Positions 47,624-55,830 of a stretch of DNA of 64,000 nt are shown one piece after another. The DNA lies in contig JBOHNU010000002.1 of assembly GCA_050730855.1 (NCBI GenBank), forward strand, positions 1 through 64,000, read 5' to 3'. This DNA is from DASRJJ01 sp050730855 (GTDB lineage: Bacteria; Patescibacteriota; Saccharimonadia; Saccharimonadales; UBA4665). The notes beneath the pieces are model-generated. The model searched no databases. It was not told the origin of the DNA and worked only from the letters and a program-made list of their open reading frames with translations. Each line of letters begins with the position of its first letter. The stretch's first letter is position 1. The position numbers were made by a program, and so were the translations under genes.

Positions 47624-48582
47624 TGAAGTTTGTTTCTATCGGGGCGGCAGTACAAGATGTTTACTTAAGCAGGAGTGAGGCGTTAAAACCCATTAAAGAG
47701 GCCGACGGGGAATTTTACGCCGAACTTAAAATGGGCGGCAAGGCCGATGTCGACCAAATTAATTTTAGCACCGGCGGCGGCGCGACAAATGCTGCCACAA
47801 CGTTTGCTCGGCAAGGTCAAACCAGCATTTTTATGGGTGCGATCGGTGAGGATCCGGCCGGAGAGGCGGTGCGGCAAGAGCTGAAGCGCGAGCAAATAGA
47901 CGCACGGCTGACTGTTTCAAAAAAACACAACACAGGATATTCGGTAATTCTGCTGGCAAGTAATGGAGAGCGAACGGTGCTTACTTATCGTGGCGCATCG
48001 ACGCACTACGAATCGGCTCATTTCGATTTGTCCGATTTCGGCCACGTGGACTGGCTGTACATGTCTAATCTATCTGGAGCCGTGGACATTTTGGAAAAGT
48101 TGTTTAAGCAAGCAAAAGAACTGGACATTAAGGTTGCCTGGAATCCGGGGAAAGCCGAACTAAAACAGCGGGAAAAACTCAAGCAGCTGTTGCCGTTTAT
48201 AGAAGTATTGATTGTAAATAAAGAAGAAATGCAATCGATTGCGGCAGGCGAGAAGCTCGAAGATTTAGCGCGTGCAGGCAGCAAACTCGTGCCGGTTGTG
48301 GTCATTTCGGATGGGCCAAAAGGGGTCGGCGCAACCGATGGTAGAACGTACATAAAGGCCGGCGTATACGAGGACGTGAAAGTGGTAGACAGAAACGGTG
48401 CAGGTGACGCGTTTGGCTCGGGTTTCGTGTGTGCCTGGGCGCAGGGCAAGTCGTTGCGCGAAGCGGTTACGTTCGCTAGTGCTAATTCGACTTCGGTAGT
48501 GAACAAAGTGGGTGCCAAGACTGGCATTCTGAAGGCCGATGCTAAAATTCACGACATGGAAATGGGGGAAAAGCCGCTATGA
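47623..48582 (+). CDS. PfkB-family sugar kinase A
   Basis: 319 aa ribokinase-like. The sugar-binding glycine stretch FSTGGGATNAATTFARQG (about 48-65) and the PfkB signature DRNGAGDAFGSGFVCAWAQG (about 257-276), with the catalytic Asp in GAGD. Substrate unknown; its place after aldolase suggests fructose-6-phosphate, fructose-1-phosphate or tagatose-6-phosphate. It is followed by a second kinase with a 4-base overlap. Confidence 0.88.
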   Translation: MKFVSIGAAVQDVYLSRSEALKPIKEADGEFYAELKMGGKADVDQINFSTGGGATNAATTFARQGQTSIFMGAIGEDPAGEAVRQELKREQIDARLTVSKKHNTGYSVILLASNGERTVLTYRGASTHYESAHFDLSDFGHVDWLYMSNLSGAVDILEKLFKQAKELDIKVAWNPGKAELKQREKLKQLLPFIEVLIVNKEEMQSIAAGEKLEDLARAGSKLVPVVVISDGPKGVGATDGRTYIKAGVYEDVKVVDRNGAGDAFGSGFVCAWAQGKSLREAVTFASANSTSVVNKVGAKTGILKADAKIHDMEMGEKPL

Positions 48583-49580
48583 ACGAGCTGCGGATATTCT
48601 GCGTCGGAGACATAATTAGTGGTGCTTTTATAACTTTGTCAGAGGACTATGTAACAGTAAGTACCGACGATAAAGGCTACAAGCGGATGAGTTTCGAGCT
48701 GGGTGCGAAATTGCCATACAAGCAATTAGATGTAGTTAAGGCCGTAGAGTGCGCCCCCAACGCCGCCGTGGCTATGGCGCGGCTGGGGCTTGGCTCCAGC
48801 CTAATGGCCTGGCTCGGCGACGACGCGGTTGGCCAGGAAATGATCGCTTATCTTAAGGAGCAAAAAGTCGGCACCGAAAATCTGGCCGTCGAAGCGGGAA
48901 AGAAGTCGAATTATCATTTTTATTTAAAATATGGTGCCGACCGTACAAAGCTGCAAAGGTTCGAAGATTATTCGTACCAATGGCACGAGCCGGCACAAAA
49001 GCCGGACTGGCTGTACTTGGGCGTGCTGGGCGAAAATACCTGGCCACTGCATGAGGCGATGCTGAGCTACCTGGAGCAAAACCCCGGCATTAAACTAGCG
49101 TTTCAGCCTGGTATGTATCACTTGCTGTGGGGGGTTGAAAAAATGGCTATGTTCTATCGCCGCGCCGAGATTGTTGTTTTGAACCGCGAGGAGGCGGCAC
49201 AGGTTACTGGCAAGGATCGTGGCGACGTCGCCGGATTGATTAGCGCACTACACGAGCTAGGTATAAAAATAGCTGTCATTACCGACGGACCTGACGGTGC
49301 CTATGCTTCGGATGGTCAAAAAATACTGTTCATGCCGATTTATCCTGATGTAGCCGCACCAGTCGACCGCACTGGAGCTGGCGATGCTTTTGCGTCGACG
49401 CTGACTGCTGCTTTGGCAATGGGCGAGCCGCTCGAAACGGCGCTCTCTTGGGCTCCCGTCAACAGCATGCATGTCACGCAATTTATAGGCGCACAGGAAG
49501 GTTTATTACCGAAGGCTCGGCTCGAGGAGTTTTTACAAAAAGCGCCAGCCGATTACAAAGCGACCGTGTTCCAAGGCTAG
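48579..49580 (+). CDS. PfkB-family sugar kinase B
   Basis: 333 aa. A homologue of kinase A with the signature DRTGAGDAFASTLTAALAMG (about 264-283), and a glycine-poor N-terminal loop (APNAAVAMARLGLG). The pairing of two divergent kinases on one transcript suggests different substrates or a heterodimer. A single one may act as ATP-dependent phosphofructokinase, which CPR genomes commonly lack in classical form. Confidence 0.85.
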   Translation: MNELRIFCVGDIISGAFITLSEDYVTVSTDDKGYKRMSFELGAKLPYKQLDVVKAVECAPNAAVAMARLGLGSSLMAWLGDDAVGQEMIAYLKEQKVGTENLAVEAGKKSNYHFYLKYGADRTKLQRFEDYSYQWHEPAQKPDWLYLGVLGENTWPLHEAMLSYLEQNPGIKLAFQPGMYHLLWGVEKMAMFYRRAEIVVLNREEAAQVTGKDRGDVAGLISALHELGIKIAVITDGPDGAYASDGQKILFMPIYPDVAAPVDRTGAGDAFASTLTAALAMGEPLETALSWAPVNSMHVTQFIGAQEGLLPKARLEEFLQKAPADYKATVFQG

Positions 49581-49622
49581 TATTTTATACGCGAACTCGC
49601 TTGTGGTAATCTGTTTGTAGAT

Positions 49623-50867
49623 ATGACGCGCTTTTTACGCAATGCTTTGGGGGCAGAGGAACCGACGTTTAGTCAAAGTATCCGGCAGCTCGAGCGTGCA
49701 GCGGGCGCGCCCAGCGCCGACATCCGCCTGACAAGCGAGCTGGTGTGCCAGGTTAAAGCTAAGGTTGCCGAGCTGGGGCTTGACCCCAACGACACCAGCG
49801 GCCAGGAGCTATATGAAGTTTTGCGTCAGCGCCTGGTACACGACGAGGCGCTAGTGCGCTACCGGCTGGGAGTGCCGGTGGATGCGCCGCCGCCGCTGGT
49901 GGCAGACCGCGTGCGCCACTTTCTGGGAAAATTGGATGCGCCTGCGGCCTGCTTTGCGCTAAAAAACAGTGTCGCCAAAAAAATGCTGCGCGCCAAGCCA
50001 CCCAAAACGGCCATGAAGCGGCTTGGGTACCGCTCGGCCGACTCAATGCTCAAGCACGAGCCGGCGGCGCAGCTGTACGCCGCCGCGCTTATTTACGAAT
50101 CTCCGTCTTGGCACAAGTCGTTTTTGGCTCAGTATGTAAAGCTCTCGCCTGGCGATTTCGAGCCGAGGCGCATCAGCGTGCTCCATCCCAAATCCACAAA
50201 GTGGCAGCAGGCAAGCCGGGATTTTGCCGGCCAAACCCGGCAAGTTATGGCTGGCTTCCGCGAGCTGGGTGCGGTGGTGCTTTTGCCACCGGCCGACCAC
50301 CTGGACGGGCTGGCCATCACCACGCTGCTTTTGGCAATAGAGGAAATGAACGAAATCCGCGCCTACAGCTCGTTCATAAAGTTGCAGCAGGTGAAGCCGG
50401 CGTTTGGCCGCATTGTACAGCAGTCGTCGCGGGGCGAGCTGCTTACTTCGGCAACGCTCGCCGGCCGGCCCGTGCCGTGGCGCATGGTGCAGCGCTACTA
50501 CGCCACATTTAAGGAAGCGTACCATCCGGAGCTGTTTGAGCCGCATGTGCAACCGGAAGATTTGTCGTGGCATAAAGCAGATGAGGCGTTGGTGCGGCTG
50601 GAGCCGTCGCTGCGCTTTTGGCAAGGCACCGCCATGCTGGCGCTGATGGATCAGGACGAGCCGGTGTCGCTCAATATCTTAGACGTAGCCATAAGCCAGG
50701 CAAACCACTTGGCGTTTGGGCACCGCGTGGTGCATTTTTTCCGCGCTAATCTGTGGCATGAGTTGATGTCTCGCTATCTGCACCAGGAAAATCTCGAGAC
50801 GGCCGTTAGCCAGCAACTCTCCGGCGATCTACTCGATAACCAACCAAAACAGGAGGTACCGGCATGA
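49623..50867 (+). CDS. Unknown 414-aa protein
   Basis: I do not recognise a family. It is soluble and mixed in fold, with a basic central part (VAKKMLRAKPPKTAMKRLGY, about 119-138) and helical ends. The stretch RYSADSMLKHE-like (GYRSADSMLKHEPAAQLYAA) could be a helix-turn-helix, and FKQLQ-type helices near 240 suggest repeats. It has no signal or membrane segment. Overlaps the LOG gene start by four bases (ATGA). Confidence 0.65.
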   Translation: MTRFLRNALGAEEPTFSQSIRQLERAAGAPSADIRLTSELVCQVKAKVAELGLDPNDTSGQELYEVLRQRLVHDEALVRYRLGVPVDAPPPLVADRVRHFLGKLDAPAACFALKNSVAKKMLRAKPPKTAMKRLGYRSADSMLKHEPAAQLYAAALIYESPSWHKSFLAQYVKLSPGDFEPRRISVLHPKSTKWQQASRDFAGQTRQVMAGFRELGAVVLLPPADHLDGLAITTLLLAIEEMNEIRAYSSFIKLQQVKPAFGRIVQQSSRGELLTSATLAGRPVPWRMVQRYYATFKEAYHPELFEPHVQPEDLSWHKADEALVRLEPSLRFWQGTAMLALMDQDEPVSLNILDVAISQANHLAFGHRVVHFFRANLWHELMSRYLHQENLETAVSQQLSGDLLDNQPKQEVPA

Positions 50868-51580
50868 TAAAAAAGTTTTTGGCTAAACAAAAAACAGAAC
50901 TACCGCTGCAAACCATAGCAACGCTTGGCGCAAAGCACATCGACAGCCTGACCGACGGCGAAATAAAAAAGCGCATGAAGCGCATAGACGACGATTTTAT
51001 GAACGCCTTTCGTTTGCTGCGTAAGCATCCCGACACTGTTACCTTTTTTGGTTCGTCGATGATCGCCCGCGACAGCAAATACTACTCTCTGGCGCGCCAG
51101 CTCGCCAAGCGGGTGGTGTCCGAGCTGCACCTTACGGTAGTAAGTGGCGGCGGCCCTGGAATTATGGAAGCCGGGAACCGCGGCGCGCGCGAGGCCAAAG
51201 GCGACTCGGTTGGCATGACCATCGAGCTGCCGAAAGAGCAGGTTAATGGCTATGTTACGCATTCCGCCGACTTTTACTACTTCTTCAGTCGCAAAGTGGC
51301 GCTGGCGTTTACCGCCCGCGCTTTTGTGTACTTCCCGGGCGGATTTGGCACGCTGGACGAGCTGTTCGAAATCCTCACTCTGCAAAAAACAGCCCGCATC
51401 CCGCGCATCCCGATTGTGCTAGTTGGCACAGACTACTGGGACAAGCTACAGGATTTTTTGCAAGAAACCGTTTTGCAAAAAACCGGCGCCATTGCCAAGG
51501 AAGATCTGGAACTGTATACCATAACCGACAATCTGGACGAAGTGCTAGGCATCATCGCCGGCAATCCGAGAAGCAAATGA
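50864..51580 (+). CDS. LOG-family (TIGR00730) nucleotide-processing protein
   Basis: 238 aa with a Rossmann-type fold. VSGGGPGIMEAGNRGA (about 94-109) and PGGFGTLDELFEILT (about 163-177) are the defining motifs of LOG phosphoribohydrolases, which release a base from nucleoside 5'-monophosphates. An N-terminal extension of about 60 residues is helical and basic. A cytokinin role is plant-specific; in bacteria the physiological role is open. Confidence 0.9.
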   Translation: MIKKFLAKQKTELPLQTIATLGAKHIDSLTDGEIKKRMKRIDDDFMNAFRLLRKHPDTVTFFGSSMIARDSKYYSLARQLAKRVVSELHLTVVSGGGPGIMEAGNRGAREAKGDSVGMTIELPKEQVNGYVTHSADFYYFFSRKVALAFTARAFVYFPGGFGTLDELFEILTLQKTARIPRIPIVLVGTDYWDKLQDFLQETVLQKTGAIAKEDLELYTITDNLDEVLGIIAGNPRSK

Positions 51581-51801
51581 AACAGAGAGAACAAAACGAG
51601 CTGGCCTTTAGTAAAATTTTGATCCTGCTGCTGGCGGCTGTTGGGCTTTTATTTGTTATTTGGTTTGCCTGGGTTCGGCCGGAGGAAGAGTCCGCCAACA
51701 TTACTTCGTTCGACGACTGCAAAGCGGCTGGCTATCCGGTTCAGGAAAGTTTCCCCGAAGTTTGCGTGGCGCCGGACGGCCAGCGTTTTACTAATAACTA
51801 G
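51577..51801 (+). CDS. Small membrane-anchored protein with C-terminal cysteine motif
   Basis: 74 aa: a transmembrane helix (about 12-33, ILILLLAAVGLLFVIWFAWV) and a short exposed domain SFDDCKAAGYPVQESFPEVC followed by a PDGQRF ending. This little domain (two cysteines, GYPV, PDG) recurs in many CPR genomes; I know of no assigned function. Overlaps the LOG gene by ATGA. Confidence 0.7.
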   Translation: MKQREQNELAFSKILILLLAAVGLLFVIWFAWVRPEEESANITSFDDCKAAGYPVQESFPEVCVAPDGQRFTNN

Positions 51802-51916
51802 GAAGCCCCCGACTCTGCACTATATTACAGGACACATGCGGGTCATGAAACGGGCTTAAATAGCACATTTCGCGCTTACGGGTGCCTGTTACAAATAGTG
51901 CAGGTCGGGGACTTCC
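51801..51916. repeat. Long imperfect inverted repeat before uvrB
   Basis: The left arm 51801-51831 (GGAAGCCCCCGACTCTGCAC...) and right arm 51885-51916 (...GTGCAGGTCGGGGACTTCC) are reverse complements with only a few mismatches over about 31 bases. They enclose a 53-base loop. It begins on the last base of the preceding stop codon and ends just before the uvrB promoter region. No U-run. Structurally like the repeats at 20.95 and 25.58 kb, but with different sequence. Confidence 0.7.
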
Positions 51917-51950
51917 TATTGGACGCTTCCTAACCTGTTACAATAGGTGG

Positions 51951-53915
51951 ATGAGCAAGTTCCGACTTACAAGCGACTACCAGCCGACGGGAGACCAGCC
52001 GGCGGCTATCGCGCAGTTGACTAAAGGTGTTGAAGATGGTTTGCAGAATCAGACGCTGCTTGGTGTAACCGGCAGCGGCAAGACGTTTAGTATGGCCAAT
52101 GTCATTCAGAATATTCAAAAACCGACGCTTGTGCTCAGCCACAACAAAACGCTGGCCGCGCAGCTGTATGAGGAGTTTAAAAAGTTTTTCCCCGACAATG
52201 CGGTGCACTATTTTGTGAGTTACTTCGATTATTACCAGCCCGAGGCTTACATTCCGCGCAGCGACACATACATCGAGAAAGACAGCGACATTAACGAAGA
52301 AATCGACCGCTTGCGCCACGCCGCCACCGACGCGCTGCTATCCCGCCGCGACGTGATTATCGTAGCCAGCGTCAGCTGCATTTACGGTATCGGCTCGCCG
52401 ACTGACTACAACGATTTATCTGTGCGGCTAAAAACCGGCGAGCGCCGCGTGCGCGACAAGCTCATGCGCCAGCTCACAGACATCCAGTATCAGCGCAACG
52501 ACATAGACTTTAGCCGCGGCACCTTCCGCGTGCGCGGTGACGTTATCGATATTTTTCCGGCCGGCGAGGAGCTGGCTTACCGTGTGGAGTTTTTTGGCGA
52601 CGAGGTCGAACGTATTTTGCAAATCGACCCGCTCACCGGCGAAATTCTAGCCAAACCGACAGAACACACTATTTTCCCTGGATCGCACTACGTCACGCCC
52701 TACGACAAGCTCAAGGTGGCGCTGGGCAACATCGAGCAAGAACTGGCCGATCGCCTGGCACTGTTTAAAAAACAGGGCAAGTTGCTAGAGGCGCAGCGGC
52801 TCGGACAGCGCACGCGCTTCGACCTCGACATGCTGGCCGAAACCGGCTTTGTAAAAGGCATCGAAAATTACAGCCGTTACCTCACCGACCGCGCGCCCGG
52901 CGAGCAGCCGGCCACGCTGCTTGACTATTATCCCGACGACTTTTTAATGTTTATCGACGAAAGTCACATGACCATGCCGCAAGTTCGCGGCATGTACAAC
53001 GGCGACCGCGCCCGCAAAGAGGTGCTGGTAGAGCACGGCTTCCGGCTGCCGAGCGCGCTCGACAACCGGCCGCTCACATTTACCGAATTCGAAAAACACA
53101 TCAACCAAGCCATTTACGTCAGCGCCACGCCGGCCGAATACGAACTGTCGCGTAGCCCTAAGCCGGCGCAACAAGTAATCCGCCCAACAGGATTGCTCGA
53201 TCCGCCGATTGAGGTGCGTCCCATCGACGGGCAGATCGACGACCTCATCGCCGAAATCCGAACTATCACCAGCAAGCGCCAGCGCGTGCTGGTGACCACC
53301 CTCACCAAGCGCATGAGTGAGGACTTAACCGACCACCTAAAAGAGTTAGGGATTAAAGTGGCCTACCTGCATAGCGACGTCGAAACGCTGGAGCGCACCG
53401 ACATTCTGCGCGACCTGCGCCTGGGCGTGTACGACGTGCTGGTCGGTATTAACCTGCTGCGTGAGGGTCTGGACTTGCCGGAAGTATCGCTGGTGGCTAT
53501 TTTGGACGCCGACAAAGAAGGATTCCTGCGCAGCGAGCAAGCGCTCATCCAAACCGTTGGCCGCGCCGCCCGCCATGCCGAAGGGCGAGTTATTATGTAC
53601 GCCGATCGCCTTACGCGCAGCATGAAAGCAACGATGGACGAAACCACCCGCCGCCGGGCAATCCAGGAGAAATACAACCAAGAGCACGGCATTACGCCCA
53701 CCGGCATAAGCAAATCTATCGATAAAGGCATGCGCCCCGATCTGCCGGAAGAAGCCAAGAAAGCCAAGCTCGACCTCAAAAAAATCCCCAAAGACGAGTA
53801 CAAACACCTTATAAAAGACCTAACCGCCCAGATGGATCTAGCCGCCAGCAACCTCCAATTCGAAAAAGCCGCCGAACTGCGTGATTTCATATCCGACGTG
53901 AAGTCCAAACTGTAA
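51951..53915 (+). CDS. uvrB: Excinuclease ABC subunit B
   Basis: 654-655 aa, standard length. Walker A GVTGSGKTF (about 38-46), the beta-hairpin FVSYFDYYQPEAYIP that probes damaged DNA, helicase motif LMFIDESHM, helicase C domain (LVTTLTKRMSEDLTDHL), and the C-terminal UVR motif (LAASNLQFEKAAELRDFI) that contacts UvrC. Central to nucleotide excision repair. ATG 51951 lies six bases after TACAAT (51939-51944), so the mRNA is probably leaderless. Confidence 0.97.
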   Translation: MSKFRLTSDYQPTGDQPAAIAQLTKGVEDGLQNQTLLGVTGSGKTFSMANVIQNIQKPTLVLSHNKTLAAQLYEEFKKFFPDNAVHYFVSYFDYYQPEAYIPRSDTYIEKDSDINEEIDRLRHAATDALLSRRDVIIVASVSCIYGIGSPTDYNDLSVRLKTGERRVRDKLMRQLTDIQYQRNDIDFSRGTFRVRGDVIDIFPAGEELAYRVEFFGDEVERILQIDPLTGEILAKPTEHTIFPGSHYVTPYDKLKVALGNIEQELADRLALFKKQGKLLEAQRLGQRTRFDLDMLAETGFVKGIENYSRYLTDRAPGEQPATLLDYYPDDFLMFIDESHMTMPQVRGMYNGDRARKEVLVEHGFRLPSALDNRPLTFTEFEKHINQAIYVSATPAEYELSRSPKPAQQVIRPTGLLDPPIEVRPIDGQIDDLIAEIRTITSKRQRVLVTTLTKRMSEDLTDHLKELGIKVAYLHSDVETLERTDILRDLRLGVYDVLVGINLLREGLDLPEVSLVAILDADKEGFLRSEQALIQTVGRAARHAEGRVIMYADRLTRSMKATMDETTRRRAIQEKYNQEHGITPTGISKSIDKGMRPDLPEEAKKAKLDLKKIPKDEYKHLIKDLTAQMDLAASNLQFEKAAELRDFISDVKSKL

Positions 53916-54031
53916 GGAGCCTAAAAGGGCCGCACCCTTTGCAGATAAAGATTCTGTAGATTTCGGAAATGTCGAAAGGGTTTGTTTTGCAGGCGAATGG
54001 GCGTATAGCGCCTTGCTATACTTGTAGTAAC

Positions 54032-55501
54032 GTGCGTAAAACCTACAAACGGCGGAATCGGTTTCGAGTAACTTCCCGGCACTGGCGCAAGCGTGCGCTG
54101 TGGCTTTTGGGAAGTTTACTGGTTGTGCTGGCGCTAGCCAATGCCACCATGTGGTTTTTGTACCGCGGTAAAGTGTTGCCCCATGTGCGGTTGGGGGCGG
54201 TGCCGGTTGGCAACGTCGCTTACGATGAATTAGACGACAAAGTCGCAGTGGAGGAGCTACTGCCGCCGGAGATTGCGCTGAGTACCGGTGACAAGCAGGA
54301 GGTTGTGGAGGTTACTGGACTTGGTGTGAGTGTAGACTGGCCAGCAACGAGCGAGCGGCTGCGACAACAGCGTTCGTGGCTGCCGCTGCTCAACCTGGTG
54401 GTGCATAGGACGGTGCCGGTGGAGCTAGCGGTGGACAATACCTTGTTCTCTGCCGAGCAGGCTAGGCTAGCACCAGCGTTTTCCAAGCCGGCGCTGCCGG
54501 AGCGGATTGTGTTTAGCGGCCAGAACTTCGAAATTGCTGTGCCCGAGGCTGGCTACGAGCTGGACGCGGCGCAGTTTCAATCCCAGGTACTAGCAGCCAT
54601 CGAGACGGGAAGGCGAGAGGTTACTGTGCCGACCAAGGTTGTTGAGCCGGCGCTCAGCGACGCCAGCCTGGACGGCACGCTGCAATCGCTGCGCGAAAAA
54701 CTGGGAGTTGCGATTAAGTTTACGCTAAGCGGCCAGGAGGTTAAGCCAGGACGAGCCGACATCGGCGGCTGGTTTGTGCCAAGCGGCCGGTCGATGGCAT
54801 TCTCGGCCGAAAAAGCCAAAGCCTACGCGGCCGGGTTGGGTGACGTGTACAACTCCGGCAATGCGGCTTTGGCCGCTAACTACGCGCTCGACAAGTTGGC
54901 AAACATAACTTTCGTGCTCTCGGCTAACCGAGCGCCGGCCAAGTACACCTACTGCGCCGCGACAAAAGGCGTAGATCAAGCGCACTTGCCTGGGTTTATT
55001 GCCAAAACCGCCGCTGTACTGGGCGATCCGCGCGGCTGGAACGCTGGCGGCAAGGTGGCGTTTGAGCGGGTAGAGTCGGGCTGCGACTTTTCATTGTGGC
55101 TTAGCGCACCATCGCAGATGACTAGCTTTGGTGGCTTGTGCGATTCGTTTTGGAGCTGCCGCTCCGGCCGCAATGTAGTAATTAACTTCGACCGCTGGCA
55201 AGGCGCCACCGATGCCTGGAATAATGCGGGCGGCGGGCTGGAAGATTACCGCGCCATGGTTACGAACCACGAGGTCGGCCACTGGCTGGGCTTCGGCCAT
55301 CGTAACTGCCCGGGAGCCGGCCAGCCCGCGCCGGTGATGCAGCAGCAATCCATAAACCTGCAGGGTTGCAAGTTCAACCCCTGGCCGACCGAGCCGGAAC
55401 TCTCCACACTCAAGCAAGCCCGCGGTATCGCCATGCTCCCCGCACGCGAAGATTACACTTTCCCTAATAGCTGTTGTAGTTGCGGCCACTGCGCGGCTTG
55501 A
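54032..55501 (+). CDS. DUF3152-type extracytoplasmic metallopeptidase
   Basis: 489 aa from GTG 54032 (an ATG at 53969 would add 21 residues). A basic N-terminus and a transmembrane helix (about 20-42) precede a YoaR/VanW-like beta region (about 60-200). The DUF3152 zincin-like domain comes last, with HEVGHWLGFGH (about 413-423; HExxHxxGxxH) and CKFNPWPTEPEL. Cysteine pairs (GLCDSFWSCRSG, CCSCGHC at the end) suggest extracellular disulfides. TATACT (54017-54022) lies 9 bases before the GTG. Probably a surface protease acting on the wall or partner cells; not proven. Confidence 0.82.
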   Translation: MRKTYKRRNRFRVTSRHWRKRALWLLGSLLVVLALANATMWFLYRGKVLPHVRLGAVPVGNVAYDELDDKVAVEELLPPEIALSTGDKQEVVEVTGLGVSVDWPATSERLRQQRSWLPLLNLVVHRTVPVELAVDNTLFSAEQARLAPAFSKPALPERIVFSGQNFEIAVPEAGYELDAAQFQSQVLAAIETGRREVTVPTKVVEPALSDASLDGTLQSLREKLGVAIKFTLSGQEVKPGRADIGGWFVPSGRSMAFSAEKAKAYAAGLGDVYNSGNAALAANYALDKLANITFVLSANRAPAKYTYCAATKGVDQAHLPGFIAKTAAVLGDPRGWNAGGKVAFERVESGCDFSLWLSAPSQMTSFGGLCDSFWSCRSGRNVVINFDRWQGATDAWNNAGGGLEDYRAMVTNHEVGHWLGFGHRNCPGAGQPAPVMQQQSINLQGCKFNPWPTEPELSTLKQARGIAMLPAREDYTFPNSCCSCGHCAA

Positions 55502-55536
55502 TTACCTCTGGTAGGTACTGCTATACTAGGCAAATA

Positions 55537-55830
55537 ATGACAAAACTCTCACGAGACGATGTGCTTAAATTGGCTCGGCTGGCCAGGCTCGACATTACCG
55601 ACGAAGAGGTCGAGCTGTACCGTAAGGAGCTAAGCAACATCTTGCAGTATGTCGAGCAAATCCAAAACACCGATGTAACCGGCCTAAAGCCAACTACGCA
55701 GGTAACCGGCCTCACCAATGTCATGCGCGACGACGAAGTACAAGATTACGGCGCAAGTGCCAACGACTTGCTGCGCCTGGCACCCAAAACGCAAGACCGC
55801 CAGCTAAAGGTAAAGAGGATGATTAAATGA
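55537..55830 (+). CDS. gatC: Asp/Glu-tRNA amidotransferase subunit C
   Basis: 97 aa. VLKLARLARLDITDEEVELY (9-28) is the GatC signature; the chain wraps around GatA. TTGATT (55498-55503) and TATACT (55522-55527), 18 bases apart, lie nine bases before the ATG and probably drive the whole gatC-gatA-gatB-galU unit. Stop overlaps gatA (ATGA). Confidence 0.95.
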   Translation: MTKLSRDDVLKLARLARLDITDEEVELYRKELSNILQYVEQIQNTDVTGLKPTTQVTGLTNVMRDDEVQDYGASANDLLRLAPKTQDRQLKVKRMIK

